Assembly (NCBI RefSeq): GCF_901000735.1
Contig: NC_081544.1
Span: forward strand, 17,303,980 to 17,367,979
Direction of reading: 5' to 3'
DNA from: Corylus avellana
Lineage: Eukaryota > Streptophyta > Magnoliopsida > Fagales > Betulaceae
DNA: 64,000 nucleotides
The notes under the pieces were generated by a model. It saw nothing but the letters and a program-made list of their open reading frames with translations, did not search any database and had not been told where the DNA came from. Both the position numbers and the translations under genes were made by a program. Positions 11,313 to 23,700 of this stretch are shown piece by piece (position 1 is the stretch's first letter; every line of letters starts with the position of its first letter).

Positions 11313-11960
11313 TGAGGTAGATCAACGATCATCTTCCGCAAGCTCGTCTTTAGCCCGTCTAGAAAAGCCTCAACCTGATAGTCTCGTCTGCAATCTTATT
11401 CGTAGACCGTCCGGACACCTATGTTATTTTTGTCTAAAGACTTTTACTAAAAAGCCCATATCTATAGTTTTAGACGTCTGATTGGAGCAAGTTTTGCGGC
11501 ATAACTCAAACATCTACAAAGTCATGTTTCACGAGGGTTAGCTAATTCCGATGTTTACTCGGTCAAAACGGGCTATAAAGGGTAGATTGGAAAGCTGGAT
11601 GGCATTATGTTTAATTTATGCACTTTTATTAAGTGCCCGTCAGGACGAGAGTGTTTCCCATACGAACGGACCTCGTAAAATTAAATTTTCAACTTTAATT
11701 TGTACTTTTTTAGGTTTAGGGTTTGGGGGGCTATAAATACATGCATATAGACTCCAGAAATGCAGTTGTTGATTATATATGAGTTTTGTTCAATAAGAAG
11801 CCTCAGAGTTGAGCGTTCTTCTGTTTTCCTTCAAAACCTGGAGAGTATCTAGTGTTTTAGAGAAGATTTCCTAGATCCTTTGATAGAATCAAGATTTATA
11901 AATACATACATGTTCCTTATTGTTGTTATTCACTGCAGCCCACTAAGTCACGCTACATCA
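11313..11960 (+). repeat. Nested element 3' LTR (648 bp)
   Basis: Starts TGAGGTAGATC right after the purine tract and ends CACGCTACATCA. Shared blocks with the 5' LTR include GGTCAAAACGGGCT, TATTAAGTGCCCGT, GGTTTAGGGTTTGGGG and AGCCCACTAAGTCACGCT. Many substitutions and the large indel show an old insertion. Confidence 0.8.
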
Positions 11961-12965
11961 GCTAGTCCTTTAGCAATACAAAACAGGAAATAAAACGAAG
12001 AACAGAAAAACAACTACACTACTTCCTACTTTCGTGGGATGTATGATTGCATTTAAGTATGTAACAAGCCTTTTAAACCCCTAGGCATCCTTAGAGGACG
12101 AGTGAAGTCTCGTGAGGGTTTAATAGGAATAATATCCACAAACATTGTTAGCATTATGTTATTCATAAAAATTAAAGCATCACAAAAATAATGGTTTTCA
12201 TTCATTAGCAAGCTTAAAAAGATAAACTCCATCTTCAAAATTCCAAGAAATCACAAGTGAAGTCCCTTACAAATGGCAGTTTGAGATATCACAAGTTCCA
12301 ATATTACTGCAAAATGAACTAACACATAATTATGAGGTTTCAAAATAATTCTAGCATAAATGATTCAGCATCTCAAAATTTATTGGACTTTCTATTAGAT
12401 GAAACGACCAAGGCATAATTTATTTTTATTTTTATTTTTTTTCTGCAATGATTAGCTCTGTTAAGCTTTCTAATTGACCCATGTATCAAGTAATAAGTCA
12501 ATGACTCTCAAACCAAATGGTTTTAGGGCATTAGGTGTAAAGGCACTCCTAAAGACTTACTAACTCAAGTAAAAAAGGCTACGAAGTTAAGCTAGCCATG
12601 TTATCAATCAAACCAAACTTCTCACCTTTTGACGCGAACACTCACTGCTTAATGAGGCAAGATGTCTGGTTACTCAGTGAGAAACTCAAACTTGATCAAC
12701 TTTTATTTTATTTTTTTTTATTTACAAATATGCCAAGGTTATTCATCCAATAAGTCACCCAACTGTATTTAAGATATTGAAAACAAACATAATTGGTCTC
12801 AAATTTCATCCCTCACAAACATGTGCCAGTGTGCTCATGGTAAATCAAATTGAAACAAGAGGAATCTCATGTTGCCAAAAGTAAGTAGCAAGACTCAAAT
12901 TTCTTAATTAGATGATCATGTCTTCATAACTTTAAGCCCACCAATGAAATTAAAATTAAAATTAA

Positions 12966-13909
12966 GGGTTAAGTACTTTTTTAGTACCTCGGTTTGCACT
13001 TCTTTATTTTTTTCTCCCAAGGCTTCCAAGATAGTCAAAAATGATACCTGAGCTATAGGAAAAAACAAAATCGATACCTCGTTAAGTTTCCATTAGAGAA
13101 AATTAACGATATGCCACGTATCATTCCCAAAATATGCCATGTGTCCTAAAACTTAATAATAATAATAAAAATAAGAAGAAGAAAAAAACTTAACCTAAAA
13201 AAAAGACATAAAAATGGGGTGGCCGGCCACCCCCATTTTGGCCATTGGCCACCTCCAAGGGCCAAAAAAGGGGTGGCTGAAACCATCCCCAAAGCACTTG
13301 GGTGTGGCCGAGCCACCCCCAGAGGCCAAAGCCACCCCTTGCAGCCCCTCTGGGGTGCCCGAACCCTCTCAAGGCCATTTTGGCTTTGGCCACCCCATGT
13401 CGACAGCTGGGTGTGGCTGAAGCCACCCCATGGCCTCTGGGGGTGGCTGAGCCACCTCCAAGGGCTTTGGGGGTGGTTTTGGCCACCTCCTTTTTGGCCC
13501 TAAGGGGTGGTTCGACCACCCCCAGATTGGCCTTGGGGGTGGCTCAGCCACCCCTAATGGCCAAAATGCAGGTGGCCAGCTACCCCCATTGGCCAAAATG
13601 GGGTGGTCAGCTACCCTGTAGAATTTTCAATTTTTAATATTTATAATTTTTGTTTTGTAGGCTTAGTTTTTTTTTTTTCTTTTTTGGTTTTGTATTATTA
13701 TTTTATTATTTTTTTTTAAAAAAAAATTAGGCCTTGTGGCATATTTTGGGAGTGACACATGTTAAATCGTTAAATTTCTCCAACGAAAACTTAATGAGGT
13801 ATCGGTTTTGTCTTTTCCCATAAGTTAGGTACCATTGCTGACACTTTTGGAAACCTAGGGAGAAAACATAAAAAAGTGCAAACCGAAATACTAAAAAAGT
13901 ACGTAACCC
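12966..13909. mobile_element. MULE (Mutator-like) non-autonomous element with GC-rich core
   Basis: Long inverted ends begin GGGTTAAGTACTTTTTTAGT on the left and, reading the other strand, GGGTTACGTACTTTTTTAGT on the right. Similarity continues inward for roughly 200 bp. Perfect 9-bp target duplications TAAAATTAA lie at 12957-12965 and 13910-13918; this length is diagnostic of Mutator-like elements. The centre (about 13210-13620) is unusually GC-rich and built of inverted GGGTGGC/GCCACCC blocks. Overlapping frames on both strands through this core are compositional artefacts. No transposase is present. Confidence 0.9.
13212..13618. repeat. GC-rich array of GGGTGGC / GCCACCCC inverted blocks
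   Basis: Repeated units such as GGGGTGGCTGAGCCACC, each a small palindrome or half-palindrome separated by GGCCTTGG-like spacers, occur about ten times in 400 bp. The array has strong potential for foldback. It forms the core of the MULE at 12966-13909. A similar GGGTGGCCGGAG motif appears at 46983 and 52533. Confidence 0.75.
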
Positions 13910-14164
13910 TAAAATTAAAGCTCAACGCTTAAGAATGACATAATCAACAAAAATTGGACTATGATGTTGGTCTATATCCCCAAACTTAAATCACACATTG
14001 TTCCCAATGTGTATAAAACTGAAAAACAATAGTAAGAGGATAGGAATACTTGTATGGGAAAAAGGTAGGGTAAAGCATACCCCCAAACTTGAATGCAGAT
14101 ACAGTAGTCCTAAAAAACAAAGTGATGCTCCAACCAAATACCAGTCAAGTGCAGTGCATTGTTT

Positions 14165-14700
14165 TCAAAATATAATCAAAGAATAGAACAACCATGGAGA
14201 AAATAAACCTGGATGAAGATCATGTACCCTGATGGATGACGACTCGAGCGCATAGGGCTTGCATTCGATCCTATGAAGTCTCAATGAATCCAAATCTGAG
14301 TTCCGAAGGATCTTACCTCGATTCTTCAGAAGTCCAATCAAGCTTTTCCAACCCTTCTTCTTTATAACCATGTAGCACTCCACAAGAAATAAGACTCCTC
14401 ATAATACCCTAAAACGGCTTCTATCAACTGGAAGACCTTGAGACTTCCCATAGTGATTCTCAATGTGTTTCTTCCGAACAGGGTTAGTGATCAACATTTC
14501 TTCTCTATAGGACTCCTCAAAAACTGGGGTAGCCAGAGAAGTTGACAAAATATTGTCCACCCCAATGAAGTCAACTTTAGTAACCTTCGAATTAAATAAT
14601 ATTTCTCTTGTGAGGCTCTCATCAGGTGATGGGGTACTTGAAGTGAGAGGCACAAGCTCTGGTAGGGTTCTCCAAGATGGGGCTTCAGTCAGAGGGGGTC
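14165..14700 (-). pseudogene. Gypsy-B internal ORF fragments
   Basis: Minus-strand frames at 14653-14399 (PSPDESLTREILFNSKV..., 84 codons) and 14383-14165 (72 codons) lie where gypsy-B would encode its proteins. Neither matches a domain I recognise and they are in different frames. They are best read as eroded remnants of the element rather than host genes. Confidence 0.35.
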
Positions 14701-14944
14701 AGGAGGTAGGTCTTCAACAAACACGTCAATTCAGTGATTTGCAGATGTTGGAGAAGCTTTGAGTAGTAGGAAAATGAGAAAAAGAAAGTTTGGAATGTTT
14801 TGAAGAAATAAGACAAAGTGCAATTTGTTGGGATATTTTCTCTCCAAAAATGTGTGGGGATCGATCCACCAAAATGGTTTTTCTTTTGGAACCTGGAAAT
14901 CATTTATGTGACGTATTTTCTTTGAAATTATCTCCCTTCAATCT

Positions 14945-15380
14945 CCAAAATAATTATCTCATTTAATAAATACGATCCAAAGTTTTAAGCAGCTTTTATA
15001 ATACTAATGATTTGCATGAATTTTGAAGGAGATTCCAAAATTTTATTCCTAAAATAGAATTCTCAAACACATTACTAAGTAATAAAATTAAAGGTTCTGA
15101 GTATCTACCTACTTATTACTAGGTTAGAGCACTCACAATAGAGTACCGAAATGGCATTTTGATCTAAAATGGCTAATCAGATTTGTAAAAAACTTCACAC
15201 ATTGGATTAGCAAAAAAAAAACAAGAGAATATTTTGAGTATATGTGAACAATATCCCGCTACATGTAGTGGAACTATTCATACAACCATTTTATTTTTTT
15301 ATTATTTCTCTCATCTCCACTCTCTTTTTCCAAAAACTTCTTCCCACTTTTTCATTTTTCATTCTCTCTCTCTCGCTCTC
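14945..15380. repeat. Direct repeat copy 2 (pairs with 7097-7612)
   Basis: Second copy of the approximately 450-500 bp repeat, same orientation, on the other side of gypsy-B. It shares TTTTAAGCAGCTTTTATAAT, TATCTACCTACTTATTACTA, CACACATTGGATTAGC and the CTACATGTAGYGGAACTATTCA palindrome region. It ends in CT-rich sequence (TCTCTCTCTCGCTCTCCC) where similarity is lost. Confidence 0.75.
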
Positions 15381-15420
15381 CCGTCTCCCGTTTTGTTGAC
15401 ATCCCCTCCCCTGTTTCCCC

Positions 15421-15899
15421 TTCTTGTAGGCGAGATGGTTATGGGCAAGGCAAAAATTGAAGATTTTGGTTTGATTATGATAGATTTTGATTTGATTGTT
15501 TGTAGATTGGGAATGAGTTTGATGGTTTTCCACTTCGATTATGAGTTTGAGGGTTTTCCATAACTTTCCCTCCCCCTTCATGAAAGCCGATCGTCCAAAG
15601 CTACGTCTCAATTTTACAATCTGGTTGCTTCTTTTTACTTTTTCTTGATGATTTCAAATGATCAAAATAAGACTAAATTGCTTAGACTATGATTCTGTGT
15701 AGGGGTGTTCTTTGGGGTGCTCTGTGTTAAGTTTGTGGTGTTATTAGTCAAGTTTCGCAAGAAATTGTAGCGAAGGCAAAGCTAATGAAGGCGAGATTTT
15801 TGCAAAACGGGGTTGACTTATCTCCCCATATTGCCGGTACAACCAATTGGTTTTTGCTTGGGCTTGGCTTGGGGAAATGTTTGTGGGAGGAGAACTCAC
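15421..15899. other. Intergenic, no recognised feature
   Basis: Between the direct repeat and the first CACTA-like repeats. Short frames exist (for example 15785-16000) but show no recognised domain and end in low-complexity CA/A tracts. I see no RNA gene or TE terminus here. Confidence 0.5.
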
Positions 15900-16870
15900 A
15901 CCAAACACAAACACAAACACAAAAAAAAAAAAAAAAAAAGAGACTACTTGTTATTGACGTTTTAAGGCCCAAAACATCACTAATAAGGGTGGTGACGTGA
16001 CAATAGCGATGTGGGTGACATGTAAAAAATCCAGGAGCCACTAATGGAAATTAGTGACGTGTGGAATTGACCACTGACGTGTTGAACAGTAAAAAAACGT
16101 CACCAATTTTTTTAAAGTTATAAAAATAATAATAATTTTTTTAAAAAAAATCACCACTAATTTGTGTATATAATTTTTTTTTTTTCTTTTTTCTGTTTTC
16201 TTCTCTTTTCCCTTGCTTCACCCAAAGTCCCTACAACGGTGTTTTTTAGGGGAGGTGAGAAAAAAGGAAGAAGCAGAAGAAAGAGGCATGAGAAAAAGGG
16301 AAGAGAAAGAAGAGAAAGAAAGAAAGAAGAAAGAAGCAGCGGAGTTGGGGAGGTGTGAGGAATAAAAAAAAGGGATAAATTTAAATTCAAAATTTGAATT
16401 TTTAATGATATTATATAATTAGTGACATGTGTTAAACATTCACACGTCACTAATTAAATTTCAAGCTTTTTTCTCTCTTCCCTTTAAAGAAGAAAGAAAA
16501 AATGGGGGAAAAAAAAAATCAATTAGTAAAAAGTGAATGTTCACACGTCACTACAATTAGTGACGTGTGGATGTGGACACGTCACTAATTAGTGACACGT
16601 GAATTAAATTTTAAGCTTTTTTCCCTCTTCCCTTTACAGAAGAAAGAAAATTAAAATTTAATTAGTATTTAGTGACGTGTGAATGCTGACACGTCACTAA
16701 TTAGTGACGTGTCAACATTCACACGTCACTAATTAGTTTCAAAGAAGAAAGGAAAAAATTAAAATTAAAAGTTTAATTAGTGAGGTGTCACTATTCACAC
16801 ATCACTAATTAAATTTTACACTTTTTTTCCACTTTCCTTTAAAGAAGAAAAAAAAAATTAAAAATTAAAA

Positions 16871-16963
16871 TGTTTTGAAAGCATTCATGCATTTGGGCAT
16901 TTCTTGGAATTTTACACATTCATGTCATCTTTTAGAATTCCTATAATATTCATGTAATACATT
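16871..16963 (+). repeat. Copia 5' LTR, left part
   Basis: Starts TGTTTTGAAAGCATTCATGC, matching 31642 onward (TGTTATGAATGCATTCATGC). It stops at ATT, one copy of the 3-bp CACTA target duplication. The rest of the LTR resumes at 26185. Confidence 0.9.
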
Positions 16964-16989
16964 CACTACAAAAATTTATTTATTTTTGT

Positions 16990-17370
16990 CATGGGCCTAT
17001 AGTGACGTGTCAAGGCTATTGACACGTTACTAAAGGTTAATAACATGTCATTAGTAACGTGCCGGACAGGTTAAAAAATTGGTCATAACTACTGGGGATT
17101 TAGTAACGTGTTAGTTAATGACACGTTACCTTTTAGTAACGTGTTAAATTGGACACATTACTACAATTTGGTAACGTGTCAGAATTGACACCTTACCAAA
17201 ATTATAGTACCATGTCTAATTTAACACGTTACAATTAGGTAACGTGTCAAGTTTGGCACGTTACAACAGTTTAATAACGTGTCAGTTTGGCACGTTAGTA
17301 ATAGTGGTAACATGTGAACTATGTCATGCGTTACCATATGATAACGTGTCATAGTTGCACATCACCAATT
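16990..17370. repeat. CACTA left subterminal repeat array
   Basis: About 15-20 near-copies of TAACGTGTC or GACACGTTAC in both orientations at 15-30 bp spacing. In En/Spm, subterminal repeats of this arrangement bind the element-encoded accessory protein. That role is inferred by analogy. Confidence 0.8.
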
Positions 17371-18499
17371 ATAGCAGAAAAAAAAAAAAAATTATTAAAT
17401 ATTTTGTCGGGTCATTATACCCGAATTTAGGAGCCGCCACACCTGATATACGAGTTGCATCAATCTAACCATTAGCACCTATCACAAACTATCCATCAAT
17501 CTAAATATAATAATCCAAATATCACAAATAACCCAACTATCACAATATATACATCACAACCTACCACAAATAATCCAACTATAAATATATATACATCAAC
17601 AAAATATAGGAAATACACAACTTGCATTAACTTAAGTTAACTTAAGTTATACACAAAAAAACTCCCAAACAAACACCCAACGAAATCCGAGTGAACATCG
17701 TCATGATCTCCAGGTTTCTCCGCACTAACTGCAAATGATAAAACAAACGATCAATCAGCAAAATAACATGATAAAATCTTATCAAGTCCTAAGCGATGAG
17801 CAATATCTAAGTAAAGTCATCATACTCAATATAATTAGTATTCAAGTTTAACAAACCGAATGTCACATAAACAACTTCAACATATATATCTACACTACCT
17901 ACGCATAAATACATATACATCTATATGTATATTTATTCAATGAGGCAGTTTCAACAAATATGGTAAGATTAAATATGCAAAGCTCCAACCACAACCAAAC
18001 CAACCAAGAACAATATAACAAATTATTTTGAGTTAACTATATATGGTATTCGATTATTATATATTGTATTTTTATTAAGTCAAATATACATACGGGGTTG
18101 CTGAACGACGGGTATAATGTCTTGACAAACGAGACTTCTGTCCAGCCAGGGTCTGGTGTTGGCTTTCATTGTGATTGTCGTCCTCAGCTTCTACTCTTAT
18201 GTCATCTACATATATTACGTTGCAATTGTGTTATATAGATGAATGTGTCGCATAAAGATGCTAACAAAGTGTATTTATCAAACAAAATTACTAGCAATTA
18301 AAATGATAGTCCTCTCGTAAAATAATTGTGTTACTAAAAGAGAAACAATGAGAATATAGTGTTACCTGACTGGCTATCCGCTGAAAATCTCACAATCACA
18401 CGGGTTGGGGACTCCGTGTTGTGCGGATCTCTAACCGTAGTCACCTACGGCTAGGAGCTCACATGTATCGAGCCCTCAAGCACACGAAATGAAGCCTCA
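17371..18499. other. CACTA 3' non-coding region
   Basis: AT-rich sequence (many ACAAATAATCC/AACTATCAC-like short repeats at 17480-17600) between the left subterminal array and the 3' end of the second ORF. No coding potential or RNA gene was recognised. Confidence 0.5.
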
Positions 18500-20604
18500 T
18501 ACGCCGCCATCTACGCAACCATCTGCTCAGTAACCTGCGCGGTCACCGCCGCAGTAATCTCCTCCCTTTGCTGGGCCAATATCGCATCCATCTGCGACCT
18601 GTGCTGCTCCAACTCAGCTTCAATTGCTCTTTCAAGTTCAGTACGCAAGACCATCGAGTCTCCAGGGTTCTGTGACTGTGCTTGAGACAATGTATAATAG
18701 AAGTGGATGTTGTCGCGCACAGGTAAAATATTCTAACTAACCCCTCGAACACGACCCGCATATTCAAGCTTATTGTCGTGCGCTTGGACGTATGGGTCGT
18801 TCGTTACCCACCAAATCGTACCTGGGGCCCATCCACCAATTTCACAGGGTCAGTTTCTAATAGCTCCTCTATTCGTGCATGTGCGTTACATTACACACGA
18901 TCGTTGTTATCTAAGTATTAATCCTAAATAAGTTAATACAAAGATAAAAATGCAGGACAAGGTGTAAGGAGCATACAACTCTCTCCGCGAGCTCTGGATT
19001 TGGGCATCTACCATCTTTATTTTTATTAGTCTTGATGTAAGCTTTCGCTCGCGTAGGAGCCCTGGCCGAAGTAATTACCGGCAAAAATTCAAAGCATAAA
19101 TTGAACGTTCGTATATATATTACTCGGATTATAACATATACATATGGTAAATGACAAACGAACTTCCTCATGTGACACCCTTGCGAAGCTCTTCGAGCCG
19201 GTGCAGTGTGGTGTTTTATTCAGTGCTTGTATGTCTCTCATATGCTTAGCATAGTCTTACGAACACAACATGTAAACGTTATTAATAGCTGAGGCATCTA
19301 ACAATTACAATTAATGAAACTATACAAATAAAATTAAACTCGTAACCTACTTGATAATCGGGATCACACTATCTCTCCATCAATTTTTCCACGTCTGTGG
19401 GGTTGTACTTTTCAATGGTTTCCCTCATCCTCTCCCCCACGGTCGCAGGAGTATCGCCACGTTTACTGTTGAGTTTACTCTTTAACTTGTGTCTCCTAAG
19501 CTTCAACTTCTCGCCCATGTCTCTAAACGCGTCCTTTTTTATTGCCGCCATATCTGACCCAGGCAAGATGTAGAAGTGCTTCTGCATTAGTTAAACATTG
19601 AGAAATTATGACCCATACATTATATTTTCAACATCAGTTAATCGTTTTACAAAATGAAATGTAAATGCTACATATCATAAATTAAGAACATCTAATCTAC
19701 ACATACCATCAATGCGTTCCATATATCCTCCTTCGTATTTTTTGGTATATTCTTCCAGTCGTCGGATATCCTCACAAAGGCCCTGCTCTTATCAATCTTA
19801 CCCGTCATCAGTCTAAATTTTTCCCCGCTTTTTCCTACAGGCTACCACACTCCATTATGCTCCAACACGATCCTTTTCCCCTCGTGATGTCCCACAACCA
19901 TTGCGAGTCATTTACGGTCAACACTTCAAATTTATCGTCACCATCTGCATTGATGTTTAACACACAAAATTATTCATATATTATTAAGATTTATGAACTA
20001 ACTACATGTACCATCATGCGTAAATATATACATATTTATTGTTCTGACTAGCATACATACATACCTATCGTCCGAACCTGGTCAATAGCCAATACTGGCC
20101 AAACAGGGTCATCGGGCTACTGACCGTGCGCGTCACCTGTCGCATCATCCAAGGAATCGGGGGCCTGTGTCTCACTCTCATCTACATGTGCGCTACTGTA
20201 TGGCCGCTGATTGAAATAGCCGTGCGGTAATAAACCTAATTGGGTCAATGAGACCAGCGGGGATGGCATAGGCAGGGATTCGTCCAAGTCGCGAGGAGTA
20301 GGCTCATATCGATACCCTAGCTATGTAAGGCTGTCGAACGGGATGGGTCAGGGAAAGATGGGTCTAGCTCAATCGAAGAGCAGGGAATATCTTCAATGTT
20401 GAAGATATAATCGTGTCTCGTAGGTGTCTACCCTTCCACATGCTCTAGAAGTACCGGTTGATAACATGGTTGCTGGCTCACAAGCATAGCAACGTCCTGT
20501 GTCTCACTGTTAGGAAAGACGTACGGTCTCGACCCCTGTCCACCCATAGTACACGACTTAGAAGATTGTGCCCTCCGTCCTCTTGACTTCCCCTGAGTAT
20601 TCAT
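18500..20604 (-). pseudogene. CACTA second ORF, Ptta/En-Spm plant transposase type
   Basis: Minus strand: an ATG at 20604-20602 starts MNTQGKSRGRRAQSSK, a basic N-terminus typical of these proteins. Later pieces include KSRAFVRISDDWKNIPKNTK (about 19790-19730), the frame 19587-19369 (HFYILPGSDMAAIKKDAF), KTNKNKDGRCPNPELAE near 19030-18980, and a Gln/Glu-rich coiled-coil-like tail (18720-18511). The order resembles plant transposase of the Ptta/En-Spm family, the accessory protein of CACTA elements. Introns may separate some parts, but several in-frame stops (for example right after LLEHVEG) show decay. Confidence 0.6.
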
Positions 20605-20779
20605 ATCAACCAGCGAAATACATCACACACCCAATTAGTTATGTGTACAATGAAAGAAATATGACACCCAATTATATATTGAACAATTGACAATCAATAT
20701 ACAAATAAATAACAACAAACCAATCAATGTACAATAGTTAAATTTTATGGAATCAGATACGCTTCGATTGGTGCTAAGT

Positions 20780-23700
20780 TAAGGACGTATTCGGGATCAA
20801 TATGCGGATCAAACTGGTGATTATTTTATTTAATAGGAGTGGCTCACTCTCGTGATAGTTGGCATGATCATCAAGAGGCCCTTGACCCTGACCAACATCG
20901 TAGATTTTTCTAGGTTTAGTCCTCACAGCACAAACTCAATCTGGGTTCCTTTCATCTTCGACGTAAAAAACTTGTTCCACATGAAAAATTAGCACATACG
21001 ACTCATCACTAATTAGCTTCCCCTATGGACAAGGTTTTTGAAGTTGACAAGCGTTAGTCCATACTCGTCCACCTTGTATCCCCTATCCCTTGTTTTGTCC
21101 ACCCAATCACATTTGAACATAACGTACTTCGTCCTGTCGTAATACTCCACCTCAAGTATTTAGTTAGCTTCCTGTGGTATATTTCACCATCAACAGTTGG
21201 CACGCACAGGCCACTATTCTAAGACCTCTTTCCACATCATGTGCAAGAGTGTGAAAGAACTTGTTGTTGACCATATATCTGTTATATTGGATTGCTGAGA
21301 TCATCGGCCTTCTACAATGTATTATTAGTTTGTCAACCATTTCCTTCCTGCGTCGATCGTCCGAACGATCGACCTGCAAGTCATATACAATGATGAAGTG
21401 TAGTTAGTGTTGTGATGGAATAGGAATTATAAGGAAATATTTTTGAATTTATTAGGCAAACATGACATTAGTCTTACGTATTCATAGTTCCAGTCTTAAA
21501 ATTGCTCAAAATGTTGGGTTTCCAACTAATCGTCCGTCGCGGCTCCCTATTGGATGCTTGCCTAATCGTATCCCTGTGCATCCTACAATTTGAAATTAAA
21601 TCCATTGATTAGAATTCACAACTAATGGTGTTAGATGATGATATGAACATGCATATCTTTATTACACGATACTCATGTCTGCAATTGGAGGAACTCGTTG
21701 GAGTTAAACATAATATAATGGTGAATCTATGTCAGTCTAAGTTGGTCGAGGACAACTCGTGTTCCCACCCCTTTAGACCCATCCTGGTTCCTTTGCGGTC
21801 TATTGTGAAATGTCGGTTCGTTCTCTAAATACATCGAGAAGAATGTCACTAACTCAGTTACTATGTAACCCTCCGCAGTGCAGCCCTCAGGAGCTGCTTT
21901 ATTGCGTACATTATATTTGAACCCCCCAAGGCTCTTAAATATCAAAAGCAGTCAATCATTGCATTTAGTAATTGTTTTTAAATAAATATGGCGAAAAATT
22001 TTCTATGTTAATTTTTTTTTACGTGAAATTTTACCTCTCTCCCGGATACATCTACTTATACTGTACCAGTCTATCAAGTCAGCATTCACGGACGAGATGC
22101 ATAACAACGTGAACCATGCTAGTGAAAAAACAGAGGGGGAATACATGTTCCATCTTGCACAGAGGGATACAGGCGTCATCCTCAAGTCGGTTTATATCAT
22201 CTTGTGTCAACGCCGTTGAACATATGCCCCTAAAGAATACAGACATCTCAACCAGAGGTCTAACCACGTTACCTATCAATGATCCATACAATGCAATTGG
22301 AAGAAGCTGTTGCATCAATACATAACTGTCATGACTCTTCAAACCCGATATCGTCTGGTCTTTAAGTCGTACACATCGAGAAATGTTCGAGCCATATCCG
22401 TCTGGCACCCTTACATTTCGAAACACTTTTAGAAAACCAGTTTTATCCTTGTTTGACATCGTGTGGCAAGCTGGGGGCGAATAGATTTTTCCATCCATGA
22501 TAGTAAACGGATGAAGTGTATGTCTAAAACCCGCTTCTTGCAAGTCTTTACATGCTTTAAGATTGTGCTTCGTTTTCCTTTTAATGTCCAATATTATGCC
22601 AAGTATGTTGTCCATCACATTTTTCTCTATGTGCATGACATCAAGGTTGTGCCGCAATAAATTATTTTTCCAGTACGGCAACCTAAAGAAATACTTTTTT
22701 TCTTCCAGAATACACTAGTAGTCGCTGGTTGTCGTTTCTTAGGAGCCCTCTTCTGCTTCGTTTGTGATTTATCAAATGGACTTTGACTTACCGACGCTCT
22801 CATCCCCAAATATCATCTGCTCTAACTGTCTTAGGATTTCATTTCCATTTGGCACATCGGGGGCATAGTCTACTTCTTGGTTACCATCAAACGTTCTTTT
22901 GTTACGCCTCCAAGGATGATTCATGGTCAAGTATCGCGAATACCCCATAAAGCAAAATTTGTTTGTGTTTTAACCACCTAGACCTTGTTGCATGCATACA
23001 GCAAGGACTTGCCCTTTCGTCCCTGGTAGGCCGCCCTGACAAGTTTGCGTATGCCGAGAAGTCATTAATTGTCCACATCAACTGTGCTAGGAGAATAAAA
23101 CTCTTTTTAATAGAGACATCAAATGTTCGTACCCCTACATTCCATAGTTTCTATAATTCCTCAATTAAGGTCTGCAGGTAGACATTTATATCCATTCCAG
23201 GTGATCTTGGCCCTGGAATAATCAGGGATAATATGAAGACGTTTTTTTCATGCACATCCAAGGCAGCAGGTTGTACAATACAAGCATTACAGGCCAAGTA
23301 CTCTGGGATGCGCTAATGTTCCTAAAATGATTAAATCCATCCGAGATTAGGCCAAGTCTTACGTTCTTGTTGTCTAATGAAAACTTCGGATATAAATTAT
23401 CGAATGACTTCCATGCTTCACCGTCGGTCAGGATGCCCCAATACGCCATCCTTTATGCGGCCGACTAAATGCCACCTCATATAAGGAGAGGTATGCTACG
23501 ACATAAACAACCTCTGTAGTCGTGGTATGACTTGAAACCACCGTACGTCTCTTACTCGACGATATGGGGTGGCCATCCTAGTCTAAATGAATTTTGTCCT
23601 TCCACTTAGATTCTCCACATTTAACACATGAATCTAACTCCTTATTGCCCTTACAGAACAACATACAATCATTACAACAAGCCGGGATCTTCTCATACCC

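Larger units (their letters stand above)
8923..11960 (+). mobile_element. Short nested LTR retrotransposon, non-autonomous
   Basis: Two related LTRs (8923-9844 and 11313-11960) flank about 1.47 kb. A tRNA-Met-type primer-binding site follows the left LTR, and a polypurine tract ACTTGGGGAGAA precedes the right one. The 5-bp flanks are GCAAG (8918-8922) and GCTAG (11961-11965), one mismatch. The matching uninterrupted site in gypsy-A near 760 reads TTGCTAGTCC. The internal region encodes only a decayed gag-like/acidic frame and no pol, so it resembles a LARD/TRIM-like derivative. Confidence 0.85.
7621..14944 (-). mobile_element. Gypsy-B: truncated gypsy element with two nested insertions
   Basis: The 3' LTR (7621-8896) is followed by internal sequence split by a 3-kb LTR element (8923-11960) and a MULE (12966-13909). 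Segments 8897-8922 + 11961-12340 parallel 741-1060 of gypsy-A, and 13966-14140 parallels its CCCCAAACTTGAATG stretch. No primer-binding site or 5' LTR is present. Recognisable element sequence runs out near 14944, where the second copy of the direct repeat starts. Confidence 0.7.

Noticed and set aside
13190..13637. Overlapping frames of 68-111 codons on both strands, Pro/Gly/Trp-rich
   Set aside because: They result from the GC-rich palindromic core of a MULE. Several frames are open at once, which is compositional.
16540..17370. CRISPR-like spacing of short repeats
   Set aside because: Units occur in both orientations with variable spacing in a eukaryotic CACTA element, without constant direct repeats or spacers of set length.
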